NCBI RefSeq assembly: GCF_008079445.1
Contig: NZ_VRYH01000003.1
Location: 1-64,000 of the forward strand
Direction: 5' to 3'
Length of the DNA stretch: 64,000 bases
Origin: Aidingimonas lacisalsi
Lineage (GTDB): Bacteria; Pseudomonadota; Gammaproteobacteria; Pseudomonadales; Halomonadaceae
Positions within the stretch are counted from its first letter, which is position 1, and each line of letters opens with the position of its first letter. The translations under genes and the position numbers were made by a program. This document shows, piece by piece, positions 35,236-45,681 of the stretch. Under the pieces are notes generated by a model. The model ran no database searches. It saw only the letters and a program-made list of their open reading frames with translations, and had not been told where the DNA came from.

Positions 35236-37007
35236 TGTCCCTGTCGCCGCATATCGAGCAACGCCCTCGCGATGAGGAACTGTATGCTCGCGCCCAAGCG
35301 GAGGGTCTGAGCGAATTACAGGCTCGGGTCGTGTCAGGCCGCCTGCTGGGTTATCGCGGTGGCATGACACCTTTGGTATCCCCCAGGCTACGCCACCTTG
35401 AACACCCGGAACGTCTGCAGGACGCACGGCGAGCGGCTGAGCGTATCGCCCAGGCCGTCAGCGAGGGTGAGCACATCGGTATCCTGACCGATTACGATGT
35501 CGATGGCATTACCTCCCATGTCATCATTCTGCGAACCTTGAATGAACTGTTCGGCGTTCCTCCCGAGAAACTGCATAGCTTGATCGGTCACCGCATCCAC
35601 GATGGTTACGGCATCAGTTTGCCGTTGGTGGAGCGTACCTTGTCGCTATCGCCTCGTCCGACGCTGGTGATTACCGCCGATTGTGGTTCCTCCGATGAAC
35701 CACGTATTGCCCGGCTGAAGGAGGCGGGGATCGAAGTGATTGTCAGTGATCACCACGCCCTGCCCATGGAGGGACCTCCGTCGTCGGCCTATGCCACGGT
35801 CAATCCGACGCGGGAAGACTGCGACTATCCGGATAACACCATAGCAGGCTGCATGGTGGCCTGGCTGGTTATGTCGCTGACACGTAGCGTGTTGATCGAA
35901 AGAGGGGTGATACCTGCTGCCATTCCCAAGTTGTCGCCATGGCTCTCCTACGTGGCCCTGGGAACGGTGGCGGATTGCGTCTCGCTCGGGGGTAGCGCGG
36001 CTAACCGCGCTGTCGTCACTCATGGGCTGACTCTCATCAACCGTATGGAGGCAGCTTGCTGGCGCGCCATGGCGGAACGTCTGGGTCCCGATAGCCAGCC
36101 TTTCGATGCAGAGACGTTGGCTTTCCAGATGGGGCCACGCATCAATGCCCGGTCGCGCCTTGACGACCCCTATGCCGCACTGCACTTCATGCTGGCGGCT
36201 GATGATGCGACAGCGACCCGTCATCTTGATCTGCTTGAGCAGGATAACCAGTCTCGCAAGGCCATTGAGGCCGATATGACCGAAGCGGCGCGCCGCTTGG
36301 CCTTGCCTCAGTTGGCGGATCATGTGCCAGCGCTGGTGCTGTTCCTCGAAGATGGTCATGCCGGCGTTCAGGGCATTGTCGCATCGCGTCTGGTACAAGC
36401 ATTCGGCCGGCCGACAATCGTGCTTACTCGAGCATCTACGCCGGCCATGCTCACCGGATCAGGCCGTTCGGTTGAAGGCATTCATCTGCGTGATGCCTTG
36501 CAGCGCGCCCATGCGCTGGCCCCCGAGGCGCTGCCTCGATTCGGCGGTCACAGTGGTGCGGCTGGCCTGGGGCTACCGGAGGATGAGCTGGACACGTTTC
36601 ATGCTGTCTTTATCGATGCAGTACGTGAGCAACTGGGGGATCGGGAACTCTATCCTCGTATTCTCACCGATGGTGAATTGACCAGTGAACAACTGTCGTT
36701 GGCAACCCTCGACGAACTGGAGCATCTGGCACCTTATGGCCGTGAGTTCGATGCGCCGTTGTTCGAAGGTGAATTCCTCGTCGAAAACCTGCGTGTCGTT
36801 GGTGCAGAGGGCAATCACCTGATGCTGGAGCTGTCAGCAGACGGCCTGACGTGGCGTGCCATCTGGTTCCGCGCTCTGACACCGGGGGAAATACCGGGAT
36901 TTGGCCTGGGTACCCGGTTACGGTGTGCATACAAGCTCAGTCGCAATCGGTGGAAGGGGCGCGAATCGTTGCAACTGATGATCGACTATGCAGAACCGGC
37001 TCAGTAA
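35235..37007 (+). CDS. recJ: RecJ-family single-strand-specific exonuclease (DHH)
   Basis: A 590-residue DHH/DHHA1 phosphoesterase. Motifs: DYDVDGITS (motif I), ITADCGSSDEPRI (motif II), SDHHALP (motif III), GTVADCVSLGG (motif IV), and the DHHA1 signature RFGGHSGAAGLGL. RecJ degrades single-stranded DNA 5' to 3' in recombination and repair. Motifs I and II differ from E. coli RecJ (DADGAT, VDNG), so this may be a divergent RecJ or a RecJ-like paralogue. ATG overlaps the thrC stop. Its 3' end overlaps the convergent VOC gene by 7 bases. Confidence 0.83.
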   Translation: MSLSPHIEQRPRDEELYARAQAEGLSELQARVVSGRLLGYRGGMTPLVSPRLRHLEHPERLQDARRAAERIAQAVSEGEHIGILTDYDVDGITSHVIILRTLNELFGVPPEKLHSLIGHRIHDGYGISLPLVERTLSLSPRPTLVITADCGSSDEPRIARLKEAGIEVIVSDHHALPMEGPPSSAYATVNPTREDCDYPDNTIAGCMVAWLVMSLTRSVLIERGVIPAAIPKLSPWLSYVALGTVADCVSLGGSAANRAVVTHGLTLINRMEAACWRAMAERLGPDSQPFDAETLAFQMGPRINARSRLDDPYAALHFMLAADDATATRHLDLLEQDNQSRKAIEADMTEAARRLALPQLADHVPALVLFLEDGHAGVQGIVASRLVQAFGRPTIVLTRASTPAMLTGSGRSVEGIHLRDALQRAHALAPEALPRFGGHSGAAGLGLPEDELDTFHAVFIDAVREQLGDRELYPRILTDGELTSEQLSLATLDELEHLAPYGREFDAPLFEGEFLVENLRVVGAEGNHLMLELSADGLTWRAIWFRALTPGEIPGFGLGTRLRCAYKLSRNRWKGRESLQLMIDYAEPAQ

Positions 37008-37420
37008 TTGGGCCAGACACCAGGTGTTGCCAATTCAAGCAAGTGACCATCAGGGTCGCGAAAGTAGAGACTCTCACCGCCTCGCGGCCAGTGAGTACGG
37101 CCTTCAATGGCAATGCCGTGGTCCCGCAGTTGCGTCTCCCAGGCGTCGAGTTCCCGGGTGGCAATGGCAAATGCCATGTGAATCCGGCCCTGGCCATCGT
37201 GTGGGGGAATCGTGCCCATGTCATCGGGCAGGATCACCGTTTCCAAGGTTTCGCCACGCAGGAACAGCAGTAGCACGGTTCCGGCCCCTGCATCATAGGC
37301 AGTGAAACGGTGATCGGTAGTGAATGGAGTGAGTCCCATCGCCCCTTCGAAGAAAGCGCGTGCCCTGGCCATGTCCTCGACATACAGGGCGGTTTCCAGC
37401 ACACCATTGAGCTTGGGCAT
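37001..37420 (-). CDS. VOC-family (glyoxalase-like) protein
   Basis: A 139-residue protein of the vicinal oxygen chelate superfamily with two beta-alpha-beta repeats: LETALYVEDMARARAFFEG at the start and ESLYFRDPDGHLLELATPG at the end. Metal ligands of the family (His/Glu) fit His in RIHMAF and Glu in HLLELAT. Substrate unknown; similar proteins are called glyoxalase or dioxygenase. AGGAG lies 5 bases before the ATG. It is downstream of the copper operon on the same strand. Confidence 0.87.
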   Translation of the reverse strand: MPKLNGVLETALYVEDMARARAFFEGAMGLTPFTTDHRFTAYDAGAGTVLLLFLRGETLETVILPDDMGTIPPHDGQGRIHMAFAIATRELDAWETQLRDHGIAIEGRTHWPRGGESLYFRDPDGHLLELATPGVWPNY

Positions 37421-37449
37421 CGTCACTCCTGTTCAGTTGATCATCAGTT

Positions 37450-37466
37450 GAAGCCTAGCAGGCTTC
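37450..37466 (-). terminator. Weak hairpin after the copper operon
   Basis: GAAGCC-TAGCA-GGCTTC, a 6-bp stem, lies 7 bases downstream of the small membrane-peptide gene. No T-run follows, so termination is doubtful. Confidence 0.35.
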
Positions 37467-37472
37467 CCCTCG

Positions 37473-37550
37473 CTAGTGTCTAGGCCACCAGAACCACCAG
37501 GCGATGGCGATGATCAACGCGATTCCGGCTAGATTGATCAGCCAACTCAT
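37473..37550 (-). CDS. 25-residue single-pass membrane peptide coupled to copA
   Basis: A tiny frame encoding [12 protein letters not shown] followed by more hydrophobic residues and ending WWFWWPRH. It is almost entirely one membrane segment. Its ATG overlaps the copA stop as ATGA, the same arrangement as merR-copA, so it would be translated by coupling. The start resembles the N-terminal anchor of plastocyanin/cupredoxin-domain proteins found next to copper ATPases, but here no soluble domain follows before the stop. It could be a genuine small copper-efflux peptide or a truncated remnant. Confidence 0.55.
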   Translation of the reverse strand: MSWLINLAGIALIIAIAWWFWWPRH

Positions 37551-40123
37551 GCGTCTGCCTCCTGTGTCTCGGGGTGCGTGGTCTGAGATGCCCCCTCTTG
37601 TCTCGATGAATGGAACCATCGCAAGCGGCTGGCATTGGTGACCACGGTGACCGAGGAGAGTGACATGGCTGCACCCGCAATCATGGGAGACAGCAGCGTT
37701 CCGGTAAGCGGATAGAGCGCACCCGCCGCAATGGGAATGCAAAGGCTGTTGTAACCGAAAGCCCCCCATAGGTTCTGCTTGATGTTGGTCAGCGTTGCCT
37801 GGCTGATTTCTATGGCGTCGGCGATACCGTGCAATGAGTTGCGCATGAGTGTGATGCCGGCACTTTCGATCGCCACATCGGTCCCCTGGCCGATCGCAAA
37901 GCCGACATTGGCTTGCGCCAAGGCCGGGGCATCGTTGATGCCATCACCCACCATGCCCACGATCTCGCCCTCCCGTTGCAGGCGCTCGATCTCGGCGTGC
38001 TTGTCCTCAGGCAGGAGCCCGGCACGGAAGTCGTCGACCCCCACACTGGCTGCGATGGCCGCTGCAGTATGACGATTATCGCCTGTGAGCATGACGATGC
38101 GCAGTCCATCGAGGCGCAAGCGTTCGATGGCTGCCTTGGTATCGCTGCGGAGTGGGTCGCTGATACCGAATACCGCTTCCAGACGATCGTTGCGCGCAAA
38201 GTAGATCACGGTTCGCGCTTGCTGCTCGAGGCTTCGGGCGATCTCCACGCTGTCACCCAGCTCCACGCCAGCTTCGTCCAGCAGCGCGGCGTTGCCTAGC
38301 CGCAGTGTATCGCCCTTTGCACTCGTCGCCATGACGCCACGTCCAGTCAGGCTATTGAAGTCATGGACAACGGTAGGGGCCACCCCCTGAACTTGCGCGT
38401 ACTCCAGTAGGGCGTTGGCCAGAGGATGTTCAGAACCGCGTTCCAGGGCGGCGACATCGGCGAGCGTCCCGCGCTCGTCGCTACTGCTATAATGCGCATC
38501 GGTGACGCGCGGCTTCCCTTCGGTCAGCGTGCCGGTCTTGTCGACGATCAATGTGGTCAGCCGACTGGCAGTTTGCAGCGCCTCCCCGCTACGTATCAGA
38601 ACCCCGTGTTCGGCTGCCTTGCCAACGCCGATCATGGTCGAAATCGGTGTGGCCAGGCCGAGCGCGCAAGGACAGGCGATAATCAGTACTGTGGTGGCGG
38701 TGACCAGCATGTGTATCACCTGAGGCTCTGTACCCACGTTGAACCAGATCAGGGCGGTCAACACAGCGATGATCATGACCGCCGGTACGAAGAAGCTCGA
38801 TACCTTGTCGGCCAGTTCGCCGATTGGTGGGCGCGAATTCTGTGCATGAGCAACCTGTTCTGTGATCTGGCCCAGGCGAGTATCGGTACCGACCCGCGTG
38901 GCTGCGTAGACCAAGCTGCCTTTGCCGTTGACCGTGCCTGCACTGACCTCATCATGTGGCTGCTTGGCGACGGCAACCGGCTCGCCGGTCAGCATGGATT
39001 CATCGACATGGCTCTGTCCTTCGAGGACGTCACCATCCACTGGCAGCCGCTCACCGGGCCTGACACGGATATGGTCTCCCGCTTGCACGTCATCGATGGC
39101 GATATCGTATTCTTCCCCTTGACGTATCACGCGCGCCGTCTTGCTCTGAAGGTCGAGTAGGCGCTTCAGGGCATCGCTGGTCCGGCCCCGTGCCTTGAGC
39201 TCCATGGCCTGGCCCAGCAGGATCAGGCCGATGATCATGGCGGATGCTTCGAAGTAGATGCCTTGCGCGGCTGCTGGTAGATAGTCGGCTAACAAGACCA
39301 CGGCCATGGAATATAACCAGGCCGTACCGGTACCCAGAGCGACGAGTGTATCCATGTTGGCTTGGTGGTGGATGAACGCTTTCCAGGCGCTGGTGAAGAA
39401 ATGACGACCGGGGCCAGCGAGGATACCTAGAGCCAATGCACTCACGACCAGCCAGAAAAGCCGTCCGATGCCATCGGGCTCGGGATGAAAAAAGAACATG
39501 CCGACCATTAGCGGGATACCGAGACCCAGCGACAGAGCACTGTTGCGAAGGTGACGGCGGTAATCGCGCGCCTGATTGTCCTCGCGGGTCGATTCCGCTT
39601 GGGACAGGTCGGCGATGGGCTCGGCACCATAGCCGACGGCTTCTACCGAGGCGACTAGCTGCTCGGTTGTGGCACTGCCCTGAACATGCGCCGTATGAGT
39701 GCCGAAGTTGACGTCGGCGCTGTCGACACCTGGCGTCGTGGCGAGCGCGTTCTGAATGGTACGCACGCAACTGGCGCACGTCATGCCGGATAATGACAAT
39801 CTCCGGAGGGCGGTCGTGCCGCTGCTATCCTGTCCACTGTCGTCAGGGCGACGGGAACTTGGCAATGTGGCTCCGACCTCTGTCGAGGTAGCCTCATGAT
39901 CGGGGGCGCTGTCCCTGGCCGTCGGCGGATAGCCTGCCTCTGCTAGCAAACCGTCCAGCGTGGTGGCATCCAATTGTGTCTTCACCGACAGCTGCTTGCT
40001 TGCGGGCAAGCCGGAGACTTCGGCCTCGTCATCGTGTTGCTGAATCGTTCTGCGTATCTTGCCGATGCACCCTTGGCAACTGATGCCCGGTACATAGCGG
40101 TGTTGCTGACTGGGCTGACGCAT
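37547..40123 (-). CDS. copA: Copper-exporting P1B-type ATPase CopA
   Basis: An 858-residue heavy-metal ATPase. Two N-terminal metal-binding sites, CQGC (16-19) and GMTCASC (Cys116, Cys119); membrane CPC in [12 protein letters not shown]; phosphorylation site DKTGT; hinge GDGINDAP. The last helices carry [12 protein letters not shown] and [16 protein letters not shown], the signature of Cu(I) exporters. It pumps Cu(I) from cytoplasm to periplasm. AAGGAGG precedes the ATG, which overlaps the merR stop (ATGA). The first domain lacks the usual GMxC start, so it is a divergent HMA. Confidence 0.95.
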   Translation of the reverse strand: MRQPSQQHRYVPGISCQGCIGKIRRTIQQHDDEAEVSGLPASKQLSVKTQLDATTLDGLLAEAGYPPTARDSAPDHEATSTEVGATLPSSRRPDDSGQDSSGTTALRRLSLSGMTCASCVRTIQNALATTPGVDSADVNFGTHTAHVQGSATTEQLVASVEAVGYGAEPIADLSQAESTREDNQARDYRRHLRNSALSLGLGIPLMVGMFFFHPEPDGIGRLFWLVVSALALGILAGPGRHFFTSAWKAFIHHQANMDTLVALGTGTAWLYSMAVVLLADYLPAAAQGIYFEASAMIIGLILLGQAMELKARGRTSDALKRLLDLQSKTARVIRQGEEYDIAIDDVQAGDHIRVRPGERLPVDGDVLEGQSHVDESMLTGEPVAVAKQPHDEVSAGTVNGKGSLVYAATRVGTDTRLGQITEQVAHAQNSRPPIGELADKVSSFFVPAVMIIAVLTALIWFNVGTEPQVIHMLVTATTVLIIACPCALGLATPISTMIGVGKAAEHGVLIRSGEALQTASRLTTLIVDKTGTLTEGKPRVTDAHYSSSDERGTLADVAALERGSEHPLANALLEYAQVQGVAPTVVHDFNSLTGRGVMATSAKGDTLRLGNAALLDEAGVELGDSVEIARSLEQQARTVIYFARNDRLEAVFGISDPLRSDTKAAIERLRLDGLRIVMLTGDNRHTAAAIAASVGVDDFRAGLLPEDKHAEIERLQREGEIVGMVGDGINDAPALAQANVGFAIGQGTDVAIESAGITLMRNSLHGIADAIEISQATLTNIKQNLWGAFGYNSLCIPIAAGALYPLTGTLLSPMIAGAAMSLSSVTVVTNASRLRWFHSSRQEGASQTTHPETQEADA

Positions 40124-40563
40124 CAACCGACCTCCTTGCCGTCCTGGCGAGTCTCCATGGGTTCGGGGAAACTTTCGATCAAGCGGCACAAGCTGTGGCC
40201 ATCGGGTATGCCATCGGGCATGTCGGACCAACTGGCCAATGCCTGTTCCATGCGTGCCGCCAGTGCCTGGAGTTCGGCAATTTGGGCACGGATCTGAGGC
40301 AACCGACTGGCGAGCAGATCGCGAACCATTGGGCAGGGAGAGTCGCCGTGATCGGCATGCGCCAGGATATCGGCGACTTCTTTCACACTGAAACCGAGTG
40401 TTCGCGCGCGTTGGATGAAACGCAAGCGTTGCAGATCATCCTGATCATATAGCTGGTAGCCGTTACCCGGATCCCGGCGAGGTGACAACAATCCCTCGCG
40501 CGTGTAATGGCGAACTGTCTCGGCAGTCACGCCGGTGGCACGGGCCAGATCGCTGACTTTCAT
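40123..40563 (-). CDS. MerR-family metal-responsive regulator
   Basis: A 146-residue MerR-type regulator: winged helix at 1-70 ([20 protein letters not shown]), then the dimerisation helix and a metal loop. Cysteines are Cys77 (DSPCPMV) and Cys126 (GHSLCRL). Copper sensor CueR has Ser77 and a Cys112/Cys120 pair; Cys77 is more usual in sensors of divalent metals. Position and coupling to copA argue for a copper role. GGGAG sits 5 bases before the ATG at 40563; an ATG at 40575 lacks a ribosome site. It probably activates its own operon through the 40591-40622 promoter. Confidence 0.9.
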   Translation of the reverse strand: MKVSDLARATGVTAETVRHYTREGLLSPRRDPGNGYQLYDQDDLQRLRFIQRARTLGFSVKEVADILAHADHGDSPCPMVRDLLASRLPQIRAQIAELQALAARMEQALASWSDMPDGIPDGHSLCRLIESFPEPMETRQDGKEVG

Positions 40564-40590
40564 CTCGTCTCCCATCGTTCAATGCGTTTG

Positions 40591-40622
40591 AGTATAAAAC
40601 CTTTGTGTAACACAAAGGTCAA
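40591..40622 (-). promoter_or_regulatory. MerR-type promoter with long spacer and operator dyad
   Basis: On the minus strand TTGACC (40622-40617) and TATACT (40596-40591) are 20 bases apart, the stretched spacing typical of MerR-activated promoters. In the spacer lies a perfect dyad ACCTTTGTG-TAA-CACAAAGGT (40599-40619). It is 28 bases before the regulator start. Confidence 0.85.
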
Positions 40623-40818
40623 GCGATGAGTGCAATCTCCCGTAAGTTCAATGGGTTAGCTAGACATCATGCTAAAGTATTAGCAAATACTCGATTAAAA
40701 CGAACGTTTGGCCTTGAATGGTGTCGTGATTTAAGCCAAAACAGGAGTGTCAACCGATGCCCGATCAGGGCATGCCAGTCACAGGTTCCAGCCGTTGTCT
40801 GGAAAAGGACGTCATAAC

Positions 40819-42159
40819 ATGCATAACAAGTTCAACAAGCTGTCAGTTGGCGTAGCGATTGCTGCGTCCGCTCTGGTCACTACCTCGGCTCTCGCCGCCG
40901 GCTTCCAGGTACGCGAACAGAATGCCAAGGCCTTGGGTAACGCGTTTTCCAACGCGGCGGCAGGGGCCGAAGATGTCAGTTTCATGGCCTACAATCCTGC
41001 CGCTATCGGCAACATCGAAGGCACCCAGATCGCTGGCGGGCTGTCGTACATCGATGCCAGTTTCGAACTGACAGACGCCCAGGCTTCCAATGTTGTCGGG
41101 ATGCCTTATACATCCAGAGCCTCAGGGGAAGGCGGTGAGACTGCTTGGGTTCCTAGCTTTGCCGCCAAGACACGGCTCGACGACGAATGGGATCTGGGGC
41201 TGGCGATTTACGCCCCCTATGGGCTATCGACGAAGTATGACCAGAACTGGATCGGGCGTTATCACGCCATCGAAACGGAACTCGAGACGATCGATATTCA
41301 GCCGACCTTGAACTATCGTGCCACCGACCGCCTCAATCTCGCTGTGGGGTTACGTGCTCAGTATGCCGATGCCACGCTATCCAATGCCATCGATCTGGGG
41401 GGACGTTCCGGCGACCCGGCATTGGTGGGCAACGCTGATGGCATGGCTGAGGTGACCGGCGACGACTGGGGATACGGTTATACGTTGGGCGCATTGTTTC
41501 AGGCCACCGAACAAACCCGCCTGGGGGTCAGCTATCGTTCGGAGGTCGACCTGACACTGGATGGTGACGTCGATTACAGCGCCGACAATGCTGTCGGCCA
41601 GCAGGTGCTGGCGGGGGCGCAGGCCACTGGCCAGTTGCAGGATGGGGGCGGCAAGGCGGATATCACCACGCCGGCCAATCTCAATCTGGGGGTCTATCAT
41701 CAGTTGACCGATCGACTCGCCTTGATGGCCAATGCCGAATGGACCGAATGGAGCAGTTTCGATGAATTGGTGGTCCAGTTTGATGACAACACACCAGACA
41801 GTCGTACTGAGGAAAACTGGGACGACACCTGGGCCTTCTCCGTCGGTGCGAACTATACGTTGAACCCCCAGTGGATCTTGCGTGCCGGGTTGGGCATCGA
41901 CGAGAGCCCCGTACCGAGTGCCGAGTATCGTACCCCGCGGGTACCGGATGCCGACCGTCGCTGGGCTTCCCTGGGCGCGACCTGGATGCCGAATGACAAC
42001 CTGGGGATTTCCGCCGGCTACATGCGTGTCTTTGCCGATGATGGCGATATCGATCAAGACGCCACCCCGACCAATGAGAATGCATCACGGGGCAATCTGT
42101 CCGGGAGCTATGAAGTCGATGCAGATGTGTTTGCCCTGTCAGTGGACTACCGTTTCTGA
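40819..42159 (+). CDS. FadL/OmpP1-family outer membrane transporter
   Basis: A 446-residue outer membrane protein. Signal peptide 1 to about 27 (SALAAGF), hatch region with GFQVREQNAKALGNAFSNAAAGAEDVSFMAYNPA, then many alternating beta-strand segments and a C-terminal Phe (VDYRF), as in beta-barrels. The family carries long-chain fatty acids or aromatic hydrocarbons into the periplasm; substrate here unknown. AAGGA precedes the ATG at 40819. Single gene with its own terminator. The preceding gap (40623-40818) is AT-rich, including a patch near 40670-40700 that may hold its promoter. Confidence 0.92.
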   Translation: MHNKFNKLSVGVAIAASALVTTSALAAGFQVREQNAKALGNAFSNAAAGAEDVSFMAYNPAAIGNIEGTQIAGGLSYIDASFELTDAQASNVVGMPYTSRASGEGGETAWVPSFAAKTRLDDEWDLGLAIYAPYGLSTKYDQNWIGRYHAIETELETIDIQPTLNYRATDRLNLAVGLRAQYADATLSNAIDLGGRSGDPALVGNADGMAEVTGDDWGYGYTLGALFQATEQTRLGVSYRSEVDLTLDGDVDYSADNAVGQQVLAGAQATGQLQDGGGKADITTPANLNLGVYHQLTDRLALMANAEWTEWSSFDELVVQFDDNTPDSRTEENWDDTWAFSVGANYTLNPQWILRAGLGIDESPVPSAEYRTPRVPDADRRWASLGATWMPNDNLGISAGYMRVFADDGDIDQDATPTNENASRGNLSGSYEVDADVFALSVDYRF

Positions 42160-42179
42160 ATCGCCACGATCCTTGCATG

Positions 42180-42207
42180 AAAACACCCGGTTGCCGCCGG
42201 GTGTTTT
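42180..42207 (+). terminator. Terminator of the FadL-like gene
   Basis: An 11-bp perfect stem AAAACACCCGG / CCGGGTGTTTT with a 6-base loop; the T tail is part of the stem. Symmetric, so it works in both directions. Confidence 0.88.
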
Positions 42208-42325
42208 CGCTCGTGAGTCCCGCTGGTGGGATGGTCGCTGCACCTGCCTTTCGCTACAATGGAGTGCTTTTCCCGACTGTCGACGATGACGGTTTCATTC
42301 CTACGAATGCTTTGGCGAGACACTC

Positions 42326-43424
42326 ATGCAAGAGATCAATCCGATCAATCAACGCCTCAAGGACCTGTCGGATCGGACAGATGTCCTGAGGGGGTATCTT
42401 TGACTATGCCGAGAAGCAGGAACGGCTAGAGGAAGTCACTCGCGAACTTGAGAACCCCGATGTCTGGAGTGATCCAGAACATGCCCAGAAACTCGGCAAG
42501 GAGCGGGCCAGCCTCGTCAGTGTGGTGGACACACTCGACCGGCTGACGCAGGGGGTGTCCGATAACGCAGACCTTCTCGAGCTGGCAGCCATGGAAGATG
42601 ATGAGGAAACCGTGGCAGAGGTCGAGCAAGAGCTGGATGCGTTGCAGCGCAGCCTCGAAAAGCTCGAGTTCCGGCGCATGTTTTCCGGCGAGATGGATGA
42701 GAACAACGCTTATCTGGATATTCAGGCCGGCTCCGGTGGCACAGAGGCGCAGGATTGGGCCAACATGTTGTTGCGGATGTATCTGCGCTGGTGTGAGCAG
42801 CATGGCTTCAAGGTCGAGATCATCGAGCTGTCTGCAGGGGATGTGGCGGGCATCAAGTCGGCGACGATCCATGTCGAGGGCGATTACGCCTTCGGGTGGT
42901 TGCGTACGGAGACCGGCGTGCATCGTCTGGTACGTAAAAGTCCCTTTGATTCCGGAGGGCGACGCCACACCTCCTTTGCCTCGGTCTTTCTGTCCCCGGA
43001 AATCGACGATAGTTTCGAGGTGGAAATCAACCCCTCGGACCTGCGTACCGATACATATCGTGCCAGCGGTGCGGGTGGACAGCATGTCAATACGACGGAT
43101 TCGGCGGTCCGGATTACGCACGAACCGACGGGGATCGTCGTCTCGTGCCAGAATCAGCGCAGTCAGCACGCCAACCGCGACCGTGCTATGCAGATGCTTC
43201 GCGCCAAGCTCTATGAACGCGAAATGCAGGAGCGTAATGCGGCCAAGCAGCAGGCCGAGGATGCCAAGGCCGATATTGGCTGGGGCAGCCAGATCCGTTC
43301 CTATGTGCTCGACGACCAGCGCATCAAGGACCTCAGAACCAGTGTTCAGTCCAGTAACTGTGAAAAGGTGCTGGACGGTGATCTGGACCAGTTCATCGAG
43401 GCCAGCTTAAAGCAAGGGCTATAG
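42326..43424 (+). CDS. prfB: Peptide chain release factor 2 (programmed +1 frameshift)
   Basis: RF2 encoded in two frames, 42326-42400 and 42402-43424, giving 365 residues, the E. coli length. It ends translation at UGA and UAA. The first 25 codons run into an in-frame TGA at 42401-42403; a +1 shift on CTT-T continues the frame. The SPF stop-recognition motif (KSPFDSGG) and the catalytic GGQ (GAGGQHVNT) are present. RF2 shortage slows stopping at the TGA and raises frameshifting, an autoregulatory loop known for E. coli. lysS follows, as in many Gammaproteobacteria. Confidence 0.97.
42389..42404 (+). promoter_or_regulatory. prfB programmed frameshift site
   Basis: AGGGGGTATCTTTGAC: an internal Shine-Dalgarno (AGGGGG), 3 bases, the slippery CTT, TGA stop and a following C. 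This is base-for-base the E. coli recoding site. Confidence 0.97.
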
Positions 43425-43527
43425 CAGAGCCGGCGAACGACGAGCTGCAAGCAGGTAGCGGCGAATTGGCAGTGTGGGGTCTTCTTTCTGACGAAGCCCG
43501 AAGCCCAACTTCTTGATAGGTAATGAC

Positions 43528-45051
<1,524 letters not shown>

Positions 45052-45200
45052 GGGACTGACTTTCCGCCAGTCGATGTCGCGCGGATGTCCGGGTTGCTTG
45101 TGGTGTCAGTCGACTGTCGGAGCCGAAATGTCGAGAAGTGTTGGTCAGGGCGCCTCCGAGCGCCCATAATAATCAGCGTTTCGATGTCGAGGAGAGTCCC

Positions 45201-45587
45201 ATGAAGCTGCTTAACCGCTCCGCACTGAGCGTCAAGCCGACCCAGGCATTTCTTGACTGGGTGAATTCGCTGGAGCCTACTGTTGGCGACGAGGACCTCA
45301 CGCTTGATGATGTCGATCGGGAAAGTACGGTATATCTGATCCCCGAAATGGACACACCCGAGGCTCTGGAAGCCTTCGTACGCGAGCGTTATATGGAAAT
45401 TCTCGAATGCGAGCTTCGAGCCTGGGAAGAGGATGAACGTCAGTGGCCGGAAACGCTGGACTGGGCGCTATTCCAGCGCTTTCTCCGTATCGAGCACAGT
45501 TATCTGGCCGTCGACCTGGATGATGAGACTCCCCTGGAAATCGCTGAAGTCGACGATTCGTTGCTGCTGGAAACCGACCTGGATTGA
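45201..45587 (+). CDS. Conserved acidic protein of unknown function
   Basis: A 128-residue strongly acidic cytoplasmic protein starting MKLLNRSALSVKPTQAF. It has segments STVYLIPEMDTPEALEAF and WPETLDWALFQRF and ends in Asp/Glu/Leu-rich sequence. I recall similar short acidic proteins in Pseudomonas but cannot name a function. AGGAGAG at 45189-45195 supports the start. Own terminator downstream. Confidence 0.78.
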   Translation: MKLLNRSALSVKPTQAFLDWVNSLEPTVGDEDLTLDDVDRESTVYLIPEMDTPEALEAFVRERYMEILECELRAWEEDERQWPETLDWALFQRFLRIEHSYLAVDLDDETPLEIAEVDDSLLLETDLD

Positions 45588-45638
45588 GGAGCTGTCGGTA
45601 TGACGCGATGACTCGGGACTGGCAAAGCAGTGTTCGTG

Positions 45639-45661
45639 AACCGGCTATGGCCGGTTTTTTT
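45639..45661 (+). terminator. Intrinsic terminator
   Basis: AACCGGC-TATG-GCCGGTT followed by a run of seven T (45655-45661). Ends the transcript of the acidic protein gene, just before the MFS gene. Confidence 0.92.
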
Positions 45662-45681
45662 GTCATGAATGAAAGGTGTGA

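Noticed and set aside
38426-39160. 244-residue plus-strand frame inside copA
   Set aside because: Lies wholly antisense to conserved ATPase domains and shows no known motif.
42326-42403. prfB as a frameshifted pseudogene
   Set aside because: The in-frame TGA is part of the exact E. coli-type programmed frameshift site, and the protein is full length.
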